Source: Flavobacterium panacis (GTDB taxonomy: Bacteria > Bacteroidota > Bacteroidia > Flavobacteriales > Flavobacteriaceae). From it: a stretch of 64,000 nt of DNA. The notes beneath the pieces are model-generated. The model was not told the DNA's origin and did not search any database. It worked only from the letters and a program-made list of their open reading frames with translations. Position 1 is the first letter of the stretch, and each line of letters begins with the position of its first letter. The translations under genes were made by a program, and so were the position numbers. Below, one piece after another: positions 30,568 through 39,003 of this stretch. The stretch is taken from contig NZ_JANKMS010000001.1 of assembly GCF_024649945.1 (NCBI RefSeq), forward strand, positions 558,001 to 622,000, read 5' to 3'.

Positions 30568-32949
30568 ATGCCAAAATTTTACATATGTCTAGTAGCTTTT
30601 CTGTTGCTAAACATAACTGCCGTTCATGCTCAATCTACGGGCTCCATTACTGGTCAGATCAAACTTGTTGATGGAAGGCCTTTTGCCTCTGCTTCTGTTT
30701 CTATAATAGAACTAAAAAAATCAACTCTTACTGATGAAGAAGGTAAATACAACTTTAAAAATCTGCCTGCATCAACCTACCACATTTTAATACAAGTTTT
30801 AGGAGCTCCAGAACAAATTATTGAAACTACAGTAATTGCAGGTCAAACCACCACTACAGATTTTCAAATGCCAGAAGAAAATGTAATGGCACTTCAAGAA
30901 GTTACGGTTTCTGGAAATGTGAATAGATTTTCGAAAAAAGAAAGTAAATACGTAGCGCGTTTACCTTTGAAAAACTTAGAAAATCCACAAGTTTACAATA
31001 CTGTTCCAAAAGAAGTTATTATTGAACAATCGGCTATCGATCTTGGAAGTGTTTCTAAAAATGTTCCTGGAGCTGGAATTCCAATGATTGCCAATCAGGG
31101 AAGAGTAACATTTCGTTCGCGTGGTTTTGAAACAGAACCTAATGCGCGTAATGGAGTTGCAGGAGCTGCCTTCTCTTCTATTGATCCTGTAAATCTGGAA
31201 CGTGTTGAAGCTATAAAAGGACCTTCGGCTACTTTGTTCGGAGCAAGTGTTGCCAGCAGTTATGGTGGAGTTTACAATCGTGTAACTAAAAAACCATACA
31301 ATGATTTTGGTGGAGAAATAGCTTACTTTGGTGGAAGTTATAACTTTAATCGTCTAACTGCCGATGTGAATACGCCTGTAAATGAAGACAAAACAGCTTT
31401 ATTTCGTTTAAATGCAGCTACAACCAATCAGAAAAGTTTTCAGGATTTAGGTTTTACTAAGAACATTAGTATTGCTCCTAGTTTTTCATACCAAATTACA
31501 GACAGACTTTCTATTCTTTTAGATGTTGAATTTGGACAGGAAAAAGGTACTTCTGTAGTTCGTTTTAATCCGTTCAACAGAAGCAATAAAACGCAGTCTA
31601 TTGTTGATATTGCTTTTCCTTACGAAAGAACTTTCATGAGTAATGATTTGGTTTATAATACTCAAATGCTAAACATCTTCGGACAAATTAATTATAAAAT
31701 ATCGGAAGAATGGACTTCGCAAACCATTATTTCTAGAGCTCGTTCTACTATTGATGGTTATATTACTGCAATAAACGGTTTAAGTGATACCACAGCACGA
31801 GTACAAGTTATTACAGGAAATACGAACTTTATTGCAACTGATATTCAGCAGAATTTTATTGGTGACTTTAAAATTGGAAAGTTCAGAAACAGAATGGTCG
31901 CTGGTTTAGATTACTATAATAATTATAATGATTTTGACAGACTTACCATCAATTCTCCAACATTTGATTTTATTAATCCACCTGCAAATTCTGGTGCAAA
32001 CAAACAAATGATTGATAATTTGGCTGAGTCTGGAAGCGGTACTTTACGTAAAGAAAAAAACAGAGACAATACTTATGCTGTTTATGTTTCAGATGTTTTT
32101 AATATTACAGACCGACTTTCGACTATGTTGAGTCTTCGTGTGGATCGTTACGAATATCTTGGTGTTTACAATATTGCAACTGGTGTAACCGCCGGAGGAC
32201 TTGGCGCTAACGGAACTTCTGCAGGTCCATACAATCAGACTTCTCTTTCTCAAAAATTAGGAGCAGTTTATGAAATAAGTAAAGATCATTTATCGGTATT
32301 TACGAATTACATGAATGGTTTCTTAAACAAAAGCGGACAAGCTTTGGACGGAACAGCATTCAAGCCAGAACATGCTAACCAGTTAGAATTTGGTGTAAAA
32401 GGTGATGTTTTTGATCATCGTTTAGTGGGTACAATAAGTGTTTACGATATTCGTGTGGCAAATTCTCTAAGACCAGATCCAGCAGATACCAACTATTCTA
32501 TTCAAGATGGAACACAGCGAAGCAAAGGTTTTGAAGCTGAATTTACTGCAAATCCATTCTCTGGTTTTAATGTAATCGCAGGATATGCTTATAACGACAG
32601 TGAATATACAAAAGCAGATGCAACGGTAAACGGACTTCGTCCTGCGCTTTCTGGTCCTGCCAATACTGTAAATTTATGGTTGAGCTATCGTATTCCAGAA
32701 GGAAAACTTCAAGGATTTGGTGCTGGTTTTGGTGTTAATTATGGAAGCATGTCTTATGTAATCAATACGCAGACTACTAAAGTAACTATTCCAGAATATA
32801 CACTTTTAGATGCTTCTCTATACTATGATCAGCCAAAATACAGAATTAGTGTGAAGGTTAATAACCTAACAAGCGAAAAAGCATGGAATGTAAGATTGAC
32901 TCCGCAAATGCCTGCTCAGTTTATTGGTAGTTTTGCTTTAAAATTCTAA
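30568..32949 (+). CDS. TonB-dependent siderophore receptor
   Basis: A 793-residue outer-membrane receptor: signal peptide (to about residue 21), carboxypeptidase-regulatory-like domain (about 26-110), TonB box (LQEVTVSGNVNRF), plug (VTFRSRGFETEPNARNGV, ERVEAIKGPSATLFGASVASSYGGVYNRVTKKP) and FhuA-like barrel ending FIGSFALKF. The plug style and the Fur-like box support ferric-siderophore uptake. It forms an operon with the DUF4198-like gene 12 bp downstream. The siderophore is unknown. Confidence 0.9.
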   Translation: MPKFYICLVAFLLLNITAVHAQSTGSITGQIKLVDGRPFASASVSIIELKKSTLTDEEGKYNFKNLPASTYHILIQVLGAPEQIIETTVIAGQTTTTDFQMPEENVMALQEVTVSGNVNRFSKKESKYVARLPLKNLENPQVYNTVPKEVIIEQSAIDLGSVSKNVPGAGIPMIANQGRVTFRSRGFETEPNARNGVAGAAFSSIDPVNLERVEAIKGPSATLFGASVASSYGGVYNRVTKKPYNDFGGEIAYFGGSYNFNRLTADVNTPVNEDKTALFRLNAATTNQKSFQDLGFTKNISIAPSFSYQITDRLSILLDVEFGQEKGTSVVRFNPFNRSNKTQSIVDIAFPYERTFMSNDLVYNTQMLNIFGQINYKISEEWTSQTIISRARSTIDGYITAINGLSDTTARVQVITGNTNFIATDIQQNFIGDFKIGKFRNRMVAGLDYYNNYNDFDRLTINSPTFDFINPPANSGANKQMIDNLAESGSGTLRKEKNRDNTYAVYVSDVFNITDRLSTMLSLRVDRYEYLGVYNIATGVTAGGLGANGTSAGPYNQTSLSQKLGAVYEISKDHLSVFTNYMNGFLNKSGQALDGTAFKPEHANQLEFGVKGDVFDHRLVGTISVYDIRVANSLRPDPADTNYSIQDGTQRSKGFEAEFTANPFSGFNVIAGYAYNDSEYTKADATVNGLRPALSGPANTVNLWLSYRIPEGKLQGFGAGFGVNYGSMSYVINTQTTKVTIPEYTLLDASLYYDQPKYRISVKVNNLTSEKAWNVRLTPQMPAQFIGSFALKF

Positions 32950-32961
32950 AATTCAATACAA

Positions 32962-33702
32962 GTGAATCAATTAAATAAATGCAAATACTTATTCTATACT
33001 TTCTGTTTATTTTTCTTAACTATTACACCTTCTTTTGCAGCAGCTTATTGGATTGATGTAAAAGGTTCTGGCAAAGTAAACGAAAAGGTAAAAATAGAAT
33101 TATGTTACGGCAGCATGGATGAATTTGGTGTAAGACATCGCGATACTGGAAAAGAATTAGATCTAGCCGGTGACTTTCAAATACGAATTATTGATTCTAA
33201 AGGCTCAGAACAATTACTGACTCTTAACAAACAAAAAGACTGCTGGTTGGGAATTTTCATTCCTTCTAACGAAGGCAGATACAGAATCATTGGAATTAAT
33301 GACAAACATCCTGTTGTAGATCGTTCTGCTACAGGTGGGAAAAACGTACTACCAATTGATTATATATCAGCAGTATATAATGTTGGTCAAATAACTCAGA
33401 TTGTAGAAAAGCCTGTTCAAATACTGGATTTAATTCTTAATAAAGAAGACAAAAAAGTAACTCTTAAGGCATTTTTTCAAAATAAAACCTCAAAAGAAGG
33501 CACAAAAATTCGCATTTTTAATCCGGAAAACTGGGAAAAAGAAGTAATTCTGGACAAAAATGGAGAAGCTGTCTTTTATACCACCATGAAAGGTTTGTAT
33601 ATCATCCGACAAGATTATAATGAACCTAAATCGGGTGTTTACAAAGGCGTAAATTATAGCGCCATAAGACATCGCTGTAATTATTTCTTATTGGAAAACT
33701 AA
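32962..33702 (+). CDS. Periplasmic DUF4198-like protein of the siderophore operon
   Basis: A 246-residue secreted protein starting with GTG, 12 bp after the receptor gene. After a signal peptide (to about residue 27, SFAAAYWIDV) it shows a beta-rich body with HRDTGKELDL and YRIIGINDKHPVVDRSATGGKNVL. This resembles the DUF4198/NikM-like family of periplasmic metal-uptake accessories, though the match is by general pattern only. It could help ferric-chelate handling in the periplasm. A His/Cys pair near the C-terminus (RHRCNYF) is notable. A terminator follows. Confidence 0.65.
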   Translation: MNQLNKCKYLFYTFCLFFLTITPSFAAAYWIDVKGSGKVNEKVKIELCYGSMDEFGVRHRDTGKELDLAGDFQIRIIDSKGSEQLLTLNKQKDCWLGIFIPSNEGRYRIIGINDKHPVVDRSATGGKNVLPIDYISAVYNVGQITQIVEKPVQILDLILNKEDKKVTLKAFFQNKTSKEGTKIRIFNPENWEKEVILDKNGEAVFYTTMKGLYIIRQDYNEPKSGVYKGVNYSAIRHRCNYFLLEN

Positions 33703-33707
33703 TAACT

Positions 33708-33746
33708 AAAAAGCCAAATCTTTATATAAAAAGATTTGGCTTTTTT
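33708..33746. terminator. Bidirectional terminator between convergent genes
   Basis: Stem AAAGCCAAATCTTT with AAAGATTTGGCTTT around a short AT loop, flanked by A and T runs. It serves both the siderophore operon and the minus-strand EamA gene. Confidence 0.85.
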
Positions 33747-33748
33747 AA

Positions 33749-34165
33749 TTAACTATAGATCATTACAACGGTACCAGAGATAATAAGTAGCATTCCTAAA
33801 ATTCCAAGCGGACTTATTCTTTCATGCAGAAACAAAACCGATAATACTACTGTAATCGCAACGCTGATTTTATCTACTGGTGCAACCTGAGAAACTTTTC
33901 CAGCTTGTAACGCCTTAAAATAAAAAATCCAAGAAAGACCAGTTGCGATTCCTGATAAACAAAGAAAAATAAGGTTCTCTTTTGTTAGGAAAAAAATACT
34001 CTTTGTTCCTCCTTTAAAAAAGGCAATTCCCCAGGCCAAAATCAAAATAATTACTGTTCGGATTGCTGTAGCCAAATCAGTATCTACATTCTTAATTCCC
34101 ATCTTAGCGAAAATAGCAGTCAAAGCTGCAAAAAAAGCTGAAAGCAATGCAAAAATCCACCACAT
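33749..34165 (-). CDS. Small EamA-family membrane protein (4 TM)
   Basis: A 138-residue inner-membrane protein with four hydrophobic helices and the EamA signature (SWIFYFKALQAGKVSQVAPVDKISVA, LFLHERISPLGILGMLLIISGTVVMI). The half-size form (one EamA repeat) is known as a complete family and probably works as a dimer, so it is not a truncation. Substrate unknown. Confidence 0.88.
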   Translation of the reverse strand: MWWIFALLSAFFAALTAIFAKMGIKNVDTDLATAIRTVIILILAWGIAFFKGGTKSIFFLTKENLIFLCLSGIATGLSWIFYFKALQAGKVSQVAPVDKISVAITVVLSVLFLHERISPLGILGMLLIISGTVVMIYS

Positions 34166-34348
34166 AATTGTATTGTATTAAAGATTAAAAGGATCTTATT
34201 CAAGAGCAAATTTGGAACGTAAATCTGAAGAAATTCTGTACTGTTTACGCAAAAAAATCTTCAAAAAACAGATCAATTTTGCCCTAAAAAACAGTCTATA
34301 TGAAATTTACATTAAAGCTGCATTAAATAAAACTTAATCTGAAAAAAA

Positions 34349-34382
34349 ATCAGAATTTATTCAAAATTGGATTATAACCTTC
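34349..34382 (+). promoter_or_regulatory. Direct-repeat operator upstream of the PAP2-EptA pair (site 4)
   Basis: ATCAGA (34349-34354) and TTCAAA (34360-34365) plus ATTG, 11-bp offset. TAACCTTC (34375-34382) lies where the -7 box is expected (26 bp from repeat start). Confidence 0.5.
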
Positions 34383-34436
34383 CTTCATTATTTTTTGAAA
34401 ATACCAGATGTTAAACAAAACTGTAAACAAAAACAA

Positions 34437-35264
34437 ATGAATTCGAGTGTTATAAACAATTATTCAAAACTGAAATTATCGTCATTTTATCCGCCGTTTA
34501 TTTTCCTCTTTTTAATTGTATGCTTTCTTTATAAAGAAAATGCACTTCATGCAGATTCTTATATAAAAATCCAAAAGGAAGCTTTCTTTTTTCTAAATTC
34601 TAAATTAGCGCAATATCCTAAAATTCAATACAATCTCACACAAACAGGAAATGCACTGATTCCTTTTTCGTTACTCAGTATACTGATTATTTATGCTCCA
34701 AAAATATGGGAATCTCTACTATCGGCATCTATTATTTCTCTTGTATTTTGTAATGTCCTTAAAAGCTTTTTTGGTGTACCAAGACCTGCTGCTGTTTTTG
34801 AAAACAATAGCTTTTTCATTATCGGAAAAACAGTTTGTGGGAACAACAGTCTGCCTTCAGGGCATTCGATAACTATTTTTACAACCTTGACTGTTTTATT
34901 GTTCGGATTTATGCCTTTAGAAATGAAACGCAAAATACTCTGGTCTGCTTTATTTATCATCACAGGATTGATTCTCATCTTTACAAGAGTTGCCGTTGGA
35001 GCTCATTATCCTATTGATGTAATTGTCGGAGGAATTATTGGCTATTTTTCAGGATTGCTGGGCATTTTTATAAGTAGAAAATACAATATCTGGCAGTGGA
35101 TCAACAATAAAAAATATTATCCCGTTTTTATTCTGGGCTTTTTAGCTTGCGCCAGTTGTCTTGTAACTAAAATAATCGATGAAAACCTAACCATATATTA
35201 TATATCTTTAATCGTCTTAATTATTTCTCTTTATGAAATTACTACAGTATATATCAAAAAGTAG
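34437..35264 (+). CDS. PAP2-family phosphatase, LpxE-like
   Basis: A 275-residue inner-membrane protein with several transmembrane helices. PAP2 motifs: GVPRPAAVF, NNSLPSGHSITIF and RVAVGAHYPIDVIVGG. I take the ATG at 34437; the frame is open upstream to a TTG at 34395, but that is close to the predicted transcription start. It overlaps the EptA gene by 32 bp. A PAP2 phosphatase joined to a phosphoethanolamine transferase is the arrangement of lipid A 1-dephosphorylation plus phosphoethanolamine addition (LpxE/EptA), so lipid A is the likely substrate. Confidence 0.85.
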   Translation: MNSSVINNYSKLKLSSFYPPFIFLFLIVCFLYKENALHADSYIKIQKEAFFFLNSKLAQYPKIQYNLTQTGNALIPFSLLSILIIYAPKIWESLLSASIISLVFCNVLKSFFGVPRPAAVFENNSFFIIGKTVCGNNSLPSGHSITIFTTLTVLLFGFMPLEMKRKILWSALFIITGLILIFTRVAVGAHYPIDVIVGGIIGYFSGLLGIFISRKYNIWQWINNKKYYPVFILGFLACASCLVTKIIDENLTIYYISLIVLIISLYEITTVYIKK

Positions 35265-36771
35265 TTTACAAATAGCTCAGTTTGCGCTATTAATGAGTTT
35301 CCTAAATTTTTTATTTTTCCATTATCCTTTCTTTACTTTTGTTTTCAATCATGTTGATTATAAAAGTTTTAACGGAATAATTATCATTATCAGTTTAGTA
35401 ATTGCTATGGTAGTGGCAAACTTTTTTGCTTTTTATTTATTCTTGTTTTTATCCCGTTATTTCGGAAAATTTCTGTTACTATTATTTTTCAATATAAATG
35501 CACTGGCCGTTTACTTTATCAATACCTACAGTGTGATTATAGACGAAAGTATGGTGGGAAATATCCTGAATACGAATTATGATGAATCTAGTAGCTTTTT
35601 CTCTTTTAAATTGATAATCTACCTCCTATTTCTAGGCATTTTACCGAGTATTTACATCATTAAAACTGAAATAATAAAAGTATCTTTTAAAAAGTTTTTG
35701 ACGACATTTTCTGTAACTCTTTTGTTTCTTCTAATTTTAGTTTTTGTGAATGCCGGAAACTGGTTATGGATTGATAAAAATTCGAAAACCTTAGGAGGAT
35801 TAGCAATGCCGTGGTCATATACCGTAAATACTTCACTTTTTTATATTCACAAACACAAAAAAAATGAAAAAGAGATTCTACTGCCTAATGCCACGATAAA
35901 AGACAACAAAAAATCTGTTGTGGTTCTGGTAATTGGAGAATCTGCAAGAAGGGAGAACTTTTCATTATACGGTTATAAAAAAAATACAAATCCTTATCTT
36001 TCTAAAACAGAAAATCTCTATCATTTTAATGCTGTGTCCTCTGCTACTTATACTACTGGTGGTGTAAAAGCTATTTTAGATTTTAAAAAAACAGATGATC
36101 TCTACGAAATCCTTCCCAATTACTTGTACCGAAATAATGTAGAAGTGGTCTGGAGAACTACAAATTGGGGAGAACCGCCTGTTCATATCAAAAATTATCA
36201 AAAAAGAGATTTTCTAATGCCAGATTGTAAAGGCGAAGAATGTAATTATGATGAAGTTCTTTTAACAGGATTAAAAGAGCAAATTTTGTCCAGTACCAAA
36301 AATAAAATATTGATTATACTGCATACCAGCACCAGCCACGGCCCAACGTATAGTAAAAAATATCCTCCTCAATTTGAAACTTTTAAACCGGTATGTAATA
36401 GTGTTGAATTAGGAAATTGTTCTCAAACTGAATTAATAAATGCCTACGACAATACTATTGTTTATACCGATTATATCCTGCATAATGTGATTGAAGATTT
36501 AAAGCAGTTAAAAGATTATAACAGTACCATGATTTTTGTTTCGGATCACGGGGAATCTCTTGGAGAAAAAAATCTGTATATGCATGGTCTTCCATTAAGT
36601 ATTGCCCCGAAAGAACAATACGAAATCCCTTTTATTGTCTGGATGTCTGATTCTGCAAAACAAATTAAACCCAATAAAGAACTTTCTCAACAATACGTCT
36701 TTCATAGTGTCTTGCATTTTCTAAATATTCAAAGTCCTATTTATGATGAAAAATTGAATATTTTTAAGTAA
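35233..36771 (+). CDS. EptA-like phosphoethanolamine transferase
   Basis: A 512-residue inner-membrane enzyme of the alkaline-phosphatase/sulfatase fold. About five N-terminal transmembrane helices (to about residue 190) precede a periplasmic catalytic domain. VLVIGESARRENFSLYGY carries the metal-binding E (about 236), SSATYTTGG the Thr nucleophile region, HTSTSHGP and FVSDHGESLGE the other metal ligands. It would transfer phosphoethanolamine to lipid A or another envelope glycan. Start overlaps the preceding gene by 32 bp, so the two are co-translated. A terminator follows. Confidence 0.9.
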   Translation: MKLLQYISKSSLQIAQFALLMSFLNFLFFHYPFFTFVFNHVDYKSFNGIIIIISLVIAMVVANFFAFYLFLFLSRYFGKFLLLLFFNINALAVYFINTYSVIIDESMVGNILNTNYDESSSFFSFKLIIYLLFLGILPSIYIIKTEIIKVSFKKFLTTFSVTLLFLLILVFVNAGNWLWIDKNSKTLGGLAMPWSYTVNTSLFYIHKHKKNEKEILLPNATIKDNKKSVVVLVIGESARRENFSLYGYKKNTNPYLSKTENLYHFNAVSSATYTTGGVKAILDFKKTDDLYEILPNYLYRNNVEVVWRTTNWGEPPVHIKNYQKRDFLMPDCKGEECNYDEVLLTGLKEQILSSTKNKILIILHTSTSHGPTYSKKYPPQFETFKPVCNSVELGNCSQTELINAYDNTIVYTDYILHNVIEDLKQLKDYNSTMIFVSDHGESLGEKNLYMHGLPLSIAPKEQYEIPFIVWMSDSAKQIKPNKELSQQYVFHSVLHFLNIQSPIYDEKLNIFK

Positions 36772-36795
36772 TTGATACACTGAAAATAAGAAATT

Positions 36796-36828
36796 AAAAA
36801 GCCGGAAATTATTTTTTTCCGGCTTTTT
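36796..36828. terminator. Bidirectional terminator after the EptA gene
   Basis: Stem AAAAAGCCGGAAA with TTTCCGGCTTTTT. It ends the PAP2-EptA unit and also serves the convergent VOC/SnoaL gene. Confidence 0.85.
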
Positions 36829-36854
36829 AATTATGATGATATTCAATTCAAAAA

Positions 36855-37862
36855 TTATGCTTCCTTTTCTACAAACACATACAATTTCTGAACTTTACCA
36901 TTTTCAATCACAAACAAATCCATTCCGCTTACAACAGCTGGTTTTGCTTTTGAACCAAACTGCCAATACAATCGAACAATATTGTGATTCGTTTCAACCG
37001 ATTTGGCTGTAAATTTAAAATCAGGATTTTTAGTCTGAAGTTCTACAATAAACTTACTGATTTCGTCAATTCCTTCAGCAATAAAATGACGGTCAACCAT
37101 TTCCACATCCGAAGCATAGACTTGATTTAATAATGCTTTACGTTTTGTTTCGTCTTTTTCATTCCAGATTTTAAGGTGATTTTCTACTATTGCTGTATTT
37201 TTTTTAGAATCAAAATCATCTGAGGAAGCTTTTTTAACTGATTTATTTTTTGGAGACCATAAGATCGTTTTAGGACTTTCTTTTTCATAGCCTTTTCCGT
37301 TTGGATATGAAACCAATTCCATTTTAGAACCCCATGGTGTTTCAAAATAAACCCAAGATTCTCCTGCTGTATCTCCCGATGGCATTGTAAAAGGTTCTCC
37401 TAAGATTTTTACTCCTTTACTTTTTAAATATTGTACTGCAGCAGCAATATCATTCACATAAAAAGCAATATGCGATGCTCCAATATCATCTGTATTTGGG
37501 TGATTCAAACTTCCTTTGTTATCTGCATATTCAAATACTTCGATGCTGGCGCCATTTCCTGCATTGATCATTTTTATAGTAACGGCTCCAGTATTCGGAT
37601 TAATATGATTTAATTTTTTCCATTCAGCGTCAAGCGGAATTGGTCCTAACTGCGTTACAGGTGTAAAACCAAGTACATCATTAAAAAATGTAACTGCTTT
37701 GTTGAGATCTGGAACATTAATTCCGACATGATCAATTCCTACGATTCCTGCATTGTTTTGTGCAACTGTTTTTTCGGATGCTGAAAATAGTATTAATAAA
37801 TTAAGCATTGCTGCAGCTGAAGTTTGTACTTTTTTATTTGATTTTTTATAAGTTGTTTTCAT
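36855..37862 (-). CDS. Secreted VOC (glyoxalase-fold) / SnoaL-like fusion protein
   Basis: A 335-residue protein with a signal peptide (to about residue 35). It has a VOC/glyoxalase domain (about 40-185, GIDHVGINVPDLNKAVTFFNDVLGF, HIAFYVNDI, GSKMELVSYP) and, after a Lys/Ser-rich linker (about 195-220), an NTF2/SnoaL-like domain (about 220-335, IVENHLKIWNEKDETKR and VSGMDLFVIENGKVQKLYVF). VOC His and Glu metal-ligand candidates are present. Both folds bind small molecules, but I cannot name a substrate. Its upstream region is a hexamer tandem repeat. Confidence 0.78.
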   Translation of the reverse strand: MKTTYKKSNKKVQTSAAAMLNLLILFSASEKTVAQNNAGIVGIDHVGINVPDLNKAVTFFNDVLGFTPVTQLGPIPLDAEWKKLNHINPNTGAVTIKMINAGNGASIEVFEYADNKGSLNHPNTDDIGASHIAFYVNDIAAAVQYLKSKGVKILGEPFTMPSGDTAGESWVYFETPWGSKMELVSYPNGKGYEKESPKTILWSPKNKSVKKASSDDFDSKKNTAIVENHLKIWNEKDETKRKALLNQVYASDVEMVDRHFIAEGIDEISKFIVELQTKNPDFKFTAKSVETNHNIVRLYWQFGSKAKPAVVSGMDLFVIENGKVQKLYVFVEKEA

Positions 37863-37873
37863 GATATTAAATA

Positions 37874-37970
37874 TTGTTTATTGATATTACTATTGCTATT
37901 GATATTGATATTGATATTGTTATTGTTATTGATATTGTTTATTGATATTGTTATTGATATTGTTATTGCT
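37874..37970. repeat. Degenerate hexanucleotide tandem repeat (TTGATA/TTGTTA)
   Basis: About sixteen near-perfect 6-bp units of TTGATA, TTGTTA and close variants fill the space between the VOC/SnoaL start and the SDR stop. It is within the promoter region of the minus-strand VOC/SnoaL gene, so slippage could alter its promoter spacing. Confidence 0.85.
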
Positions 37971-37982
37971 TTAAAGCTTAAA

Positions 37983-38840
37983 TTAATTAGTGTAAGCCGC
38001 TACCCATTTTGCTTTAATATTTGCACGAGCTTCTATGAATTCTTTATCAGTTCCCTGTGCAATGGCATCAAGCGGAAAACGAAGCGGTCTCTCCCCTTTT
38101 TTCATGCTTACTAATTCTAAAATACCATCAGCAATAGTCTGCGGATTCATATCAAACTGCGCCATTTTACCAAATAATGCTGTTCCTAAAGCGTTGAATT
38201 TTTCTGTTGCTGCATCACCGTATTCTTCAACAATTGCTGTTTTATCGGCATGAATACCCACTTTCGATCCGTTGTTCATTTCTGTTGGATAAACTCCTGG
38301 CTGAATACTTACGTTTTCAATTCCGTAGTCTGCTAGTTCATCTTGTAATCCTTCTGTAAAGCTTTCTACCACCAATTTTGAAGCGATATAAGGAACCATA
38401 AAAGGAAGTGTGTGTCCGCTTGCTCCAGTTGTAATGTTAATTACAAGTCCGTTTTTTTCTTTTCTCATAGAAGGAAGAACTGCCTGATACATACGAAGTA
38501 CACTGTAAACGTTGACATCGAACATTTTACGAACTTGGTCAATAGAATAACCTTCAAGCAAACCAAATCCGCTCACTGCTGCATTATTGATCAAGACATC
38601 AATTTTTCCGTATTTAGTTAGTACTTTTTCAATAGCTTTATTTACTGATACATCTTCGGTAACATCAATATCTACTACTTCAATGTTTTCTACAGCGCCT
38701 AATTCTTTTGCTGCATCGGCATTTTTATCTTTTGTGTTACGCATTCCTGCAATAACAGAATGACCTGCATTTGCTAAAGTGATTGCTGTAAGTTTTCCAA
38801 AGCCTGTACTTGTTCCTGTAATGAAAATTGTTTTTGACAT
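37983..38840 (-). CDS. Short-chain dehydrogenase/reductase
   Basis: A 285-residue classical SDR oxidoreductase. It has a Rossmann TGTSTGFG nucleotide-binding loop at the N-terminus, DVDVTED, NNAAVSGFG, catalytic Tyr/Lys in YIASK and PGVYPTEM after it. NAD(P)(H)-dependent; substrate unknown. A Crp/Fnr-type regulator lies 163 bp upstream on the same strand, a pairing common in Bacteroidota. Confidence 0.92.
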   Translation of the reverse strand: MSKTIFITGTSTGFGKLTAITLANAGHSVIAGMRNTKDKNADAAKELGAVENIEVVDIDVTEDVSVNKAIEKVLTKYGKIDVLINNAAVSGFGLLEGYSIDQVRKMFDVNVYSVLRMYQAVLPSMRKEKNGLVINITTGASGHTLPFMVPYIASKLVVESFTEGLQDELADYGIENVSIQPGVYPTEMNNGSKVGIHADKTAIVEEYGDAATEKFNALGTALFGKMAQFDMNPQTIADGILELVSMKKGERPLRFPLDAIAQGTDKEFIEARANIKAKWVAAYTN

Positions 38841-38977
38841 GATTTCTATTATTTAAATGTTTATAATGTTTGTTTCTTTTGAACATTACAAAGTTGCGTC
38901 TAATGCAAAACCTGTACATTGATTAGAAATAAGTAAAAACTTGATTTAGATCAAGAGTTTGGAAAGGGCATAAAAAA

Positions 38978-38996
38978 AGGAGCTTTAAAAGCTCCT
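38978..38996 (-). terminator. Terminator after the Crp/Fnr gene
   Basis: Stem AGGAGCTTT/AAAGCTCCT with a one-base centre, followed on the minus strand by a run of U. Confidence 0.75.
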
Positions 38997-39003
38997 GATG
39001 GTA

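Noticed and set aside
33749..34165. EamA gene as a truncated 10-TM transporter
   Set aside because: Four-helix, about 138-residue EamA proteins are a known complete family, and both ends look intact.
29281..35264. The two PAP2 genes as a recent duplication
   Set aside because: They share only the active-site motifs; the rest of the sequence and topology differ clearly.
37874..37970. Possible CRISPR array
   Set aside because: Units are 6 bp and contiguous with no spacers, and there are no cas genes.
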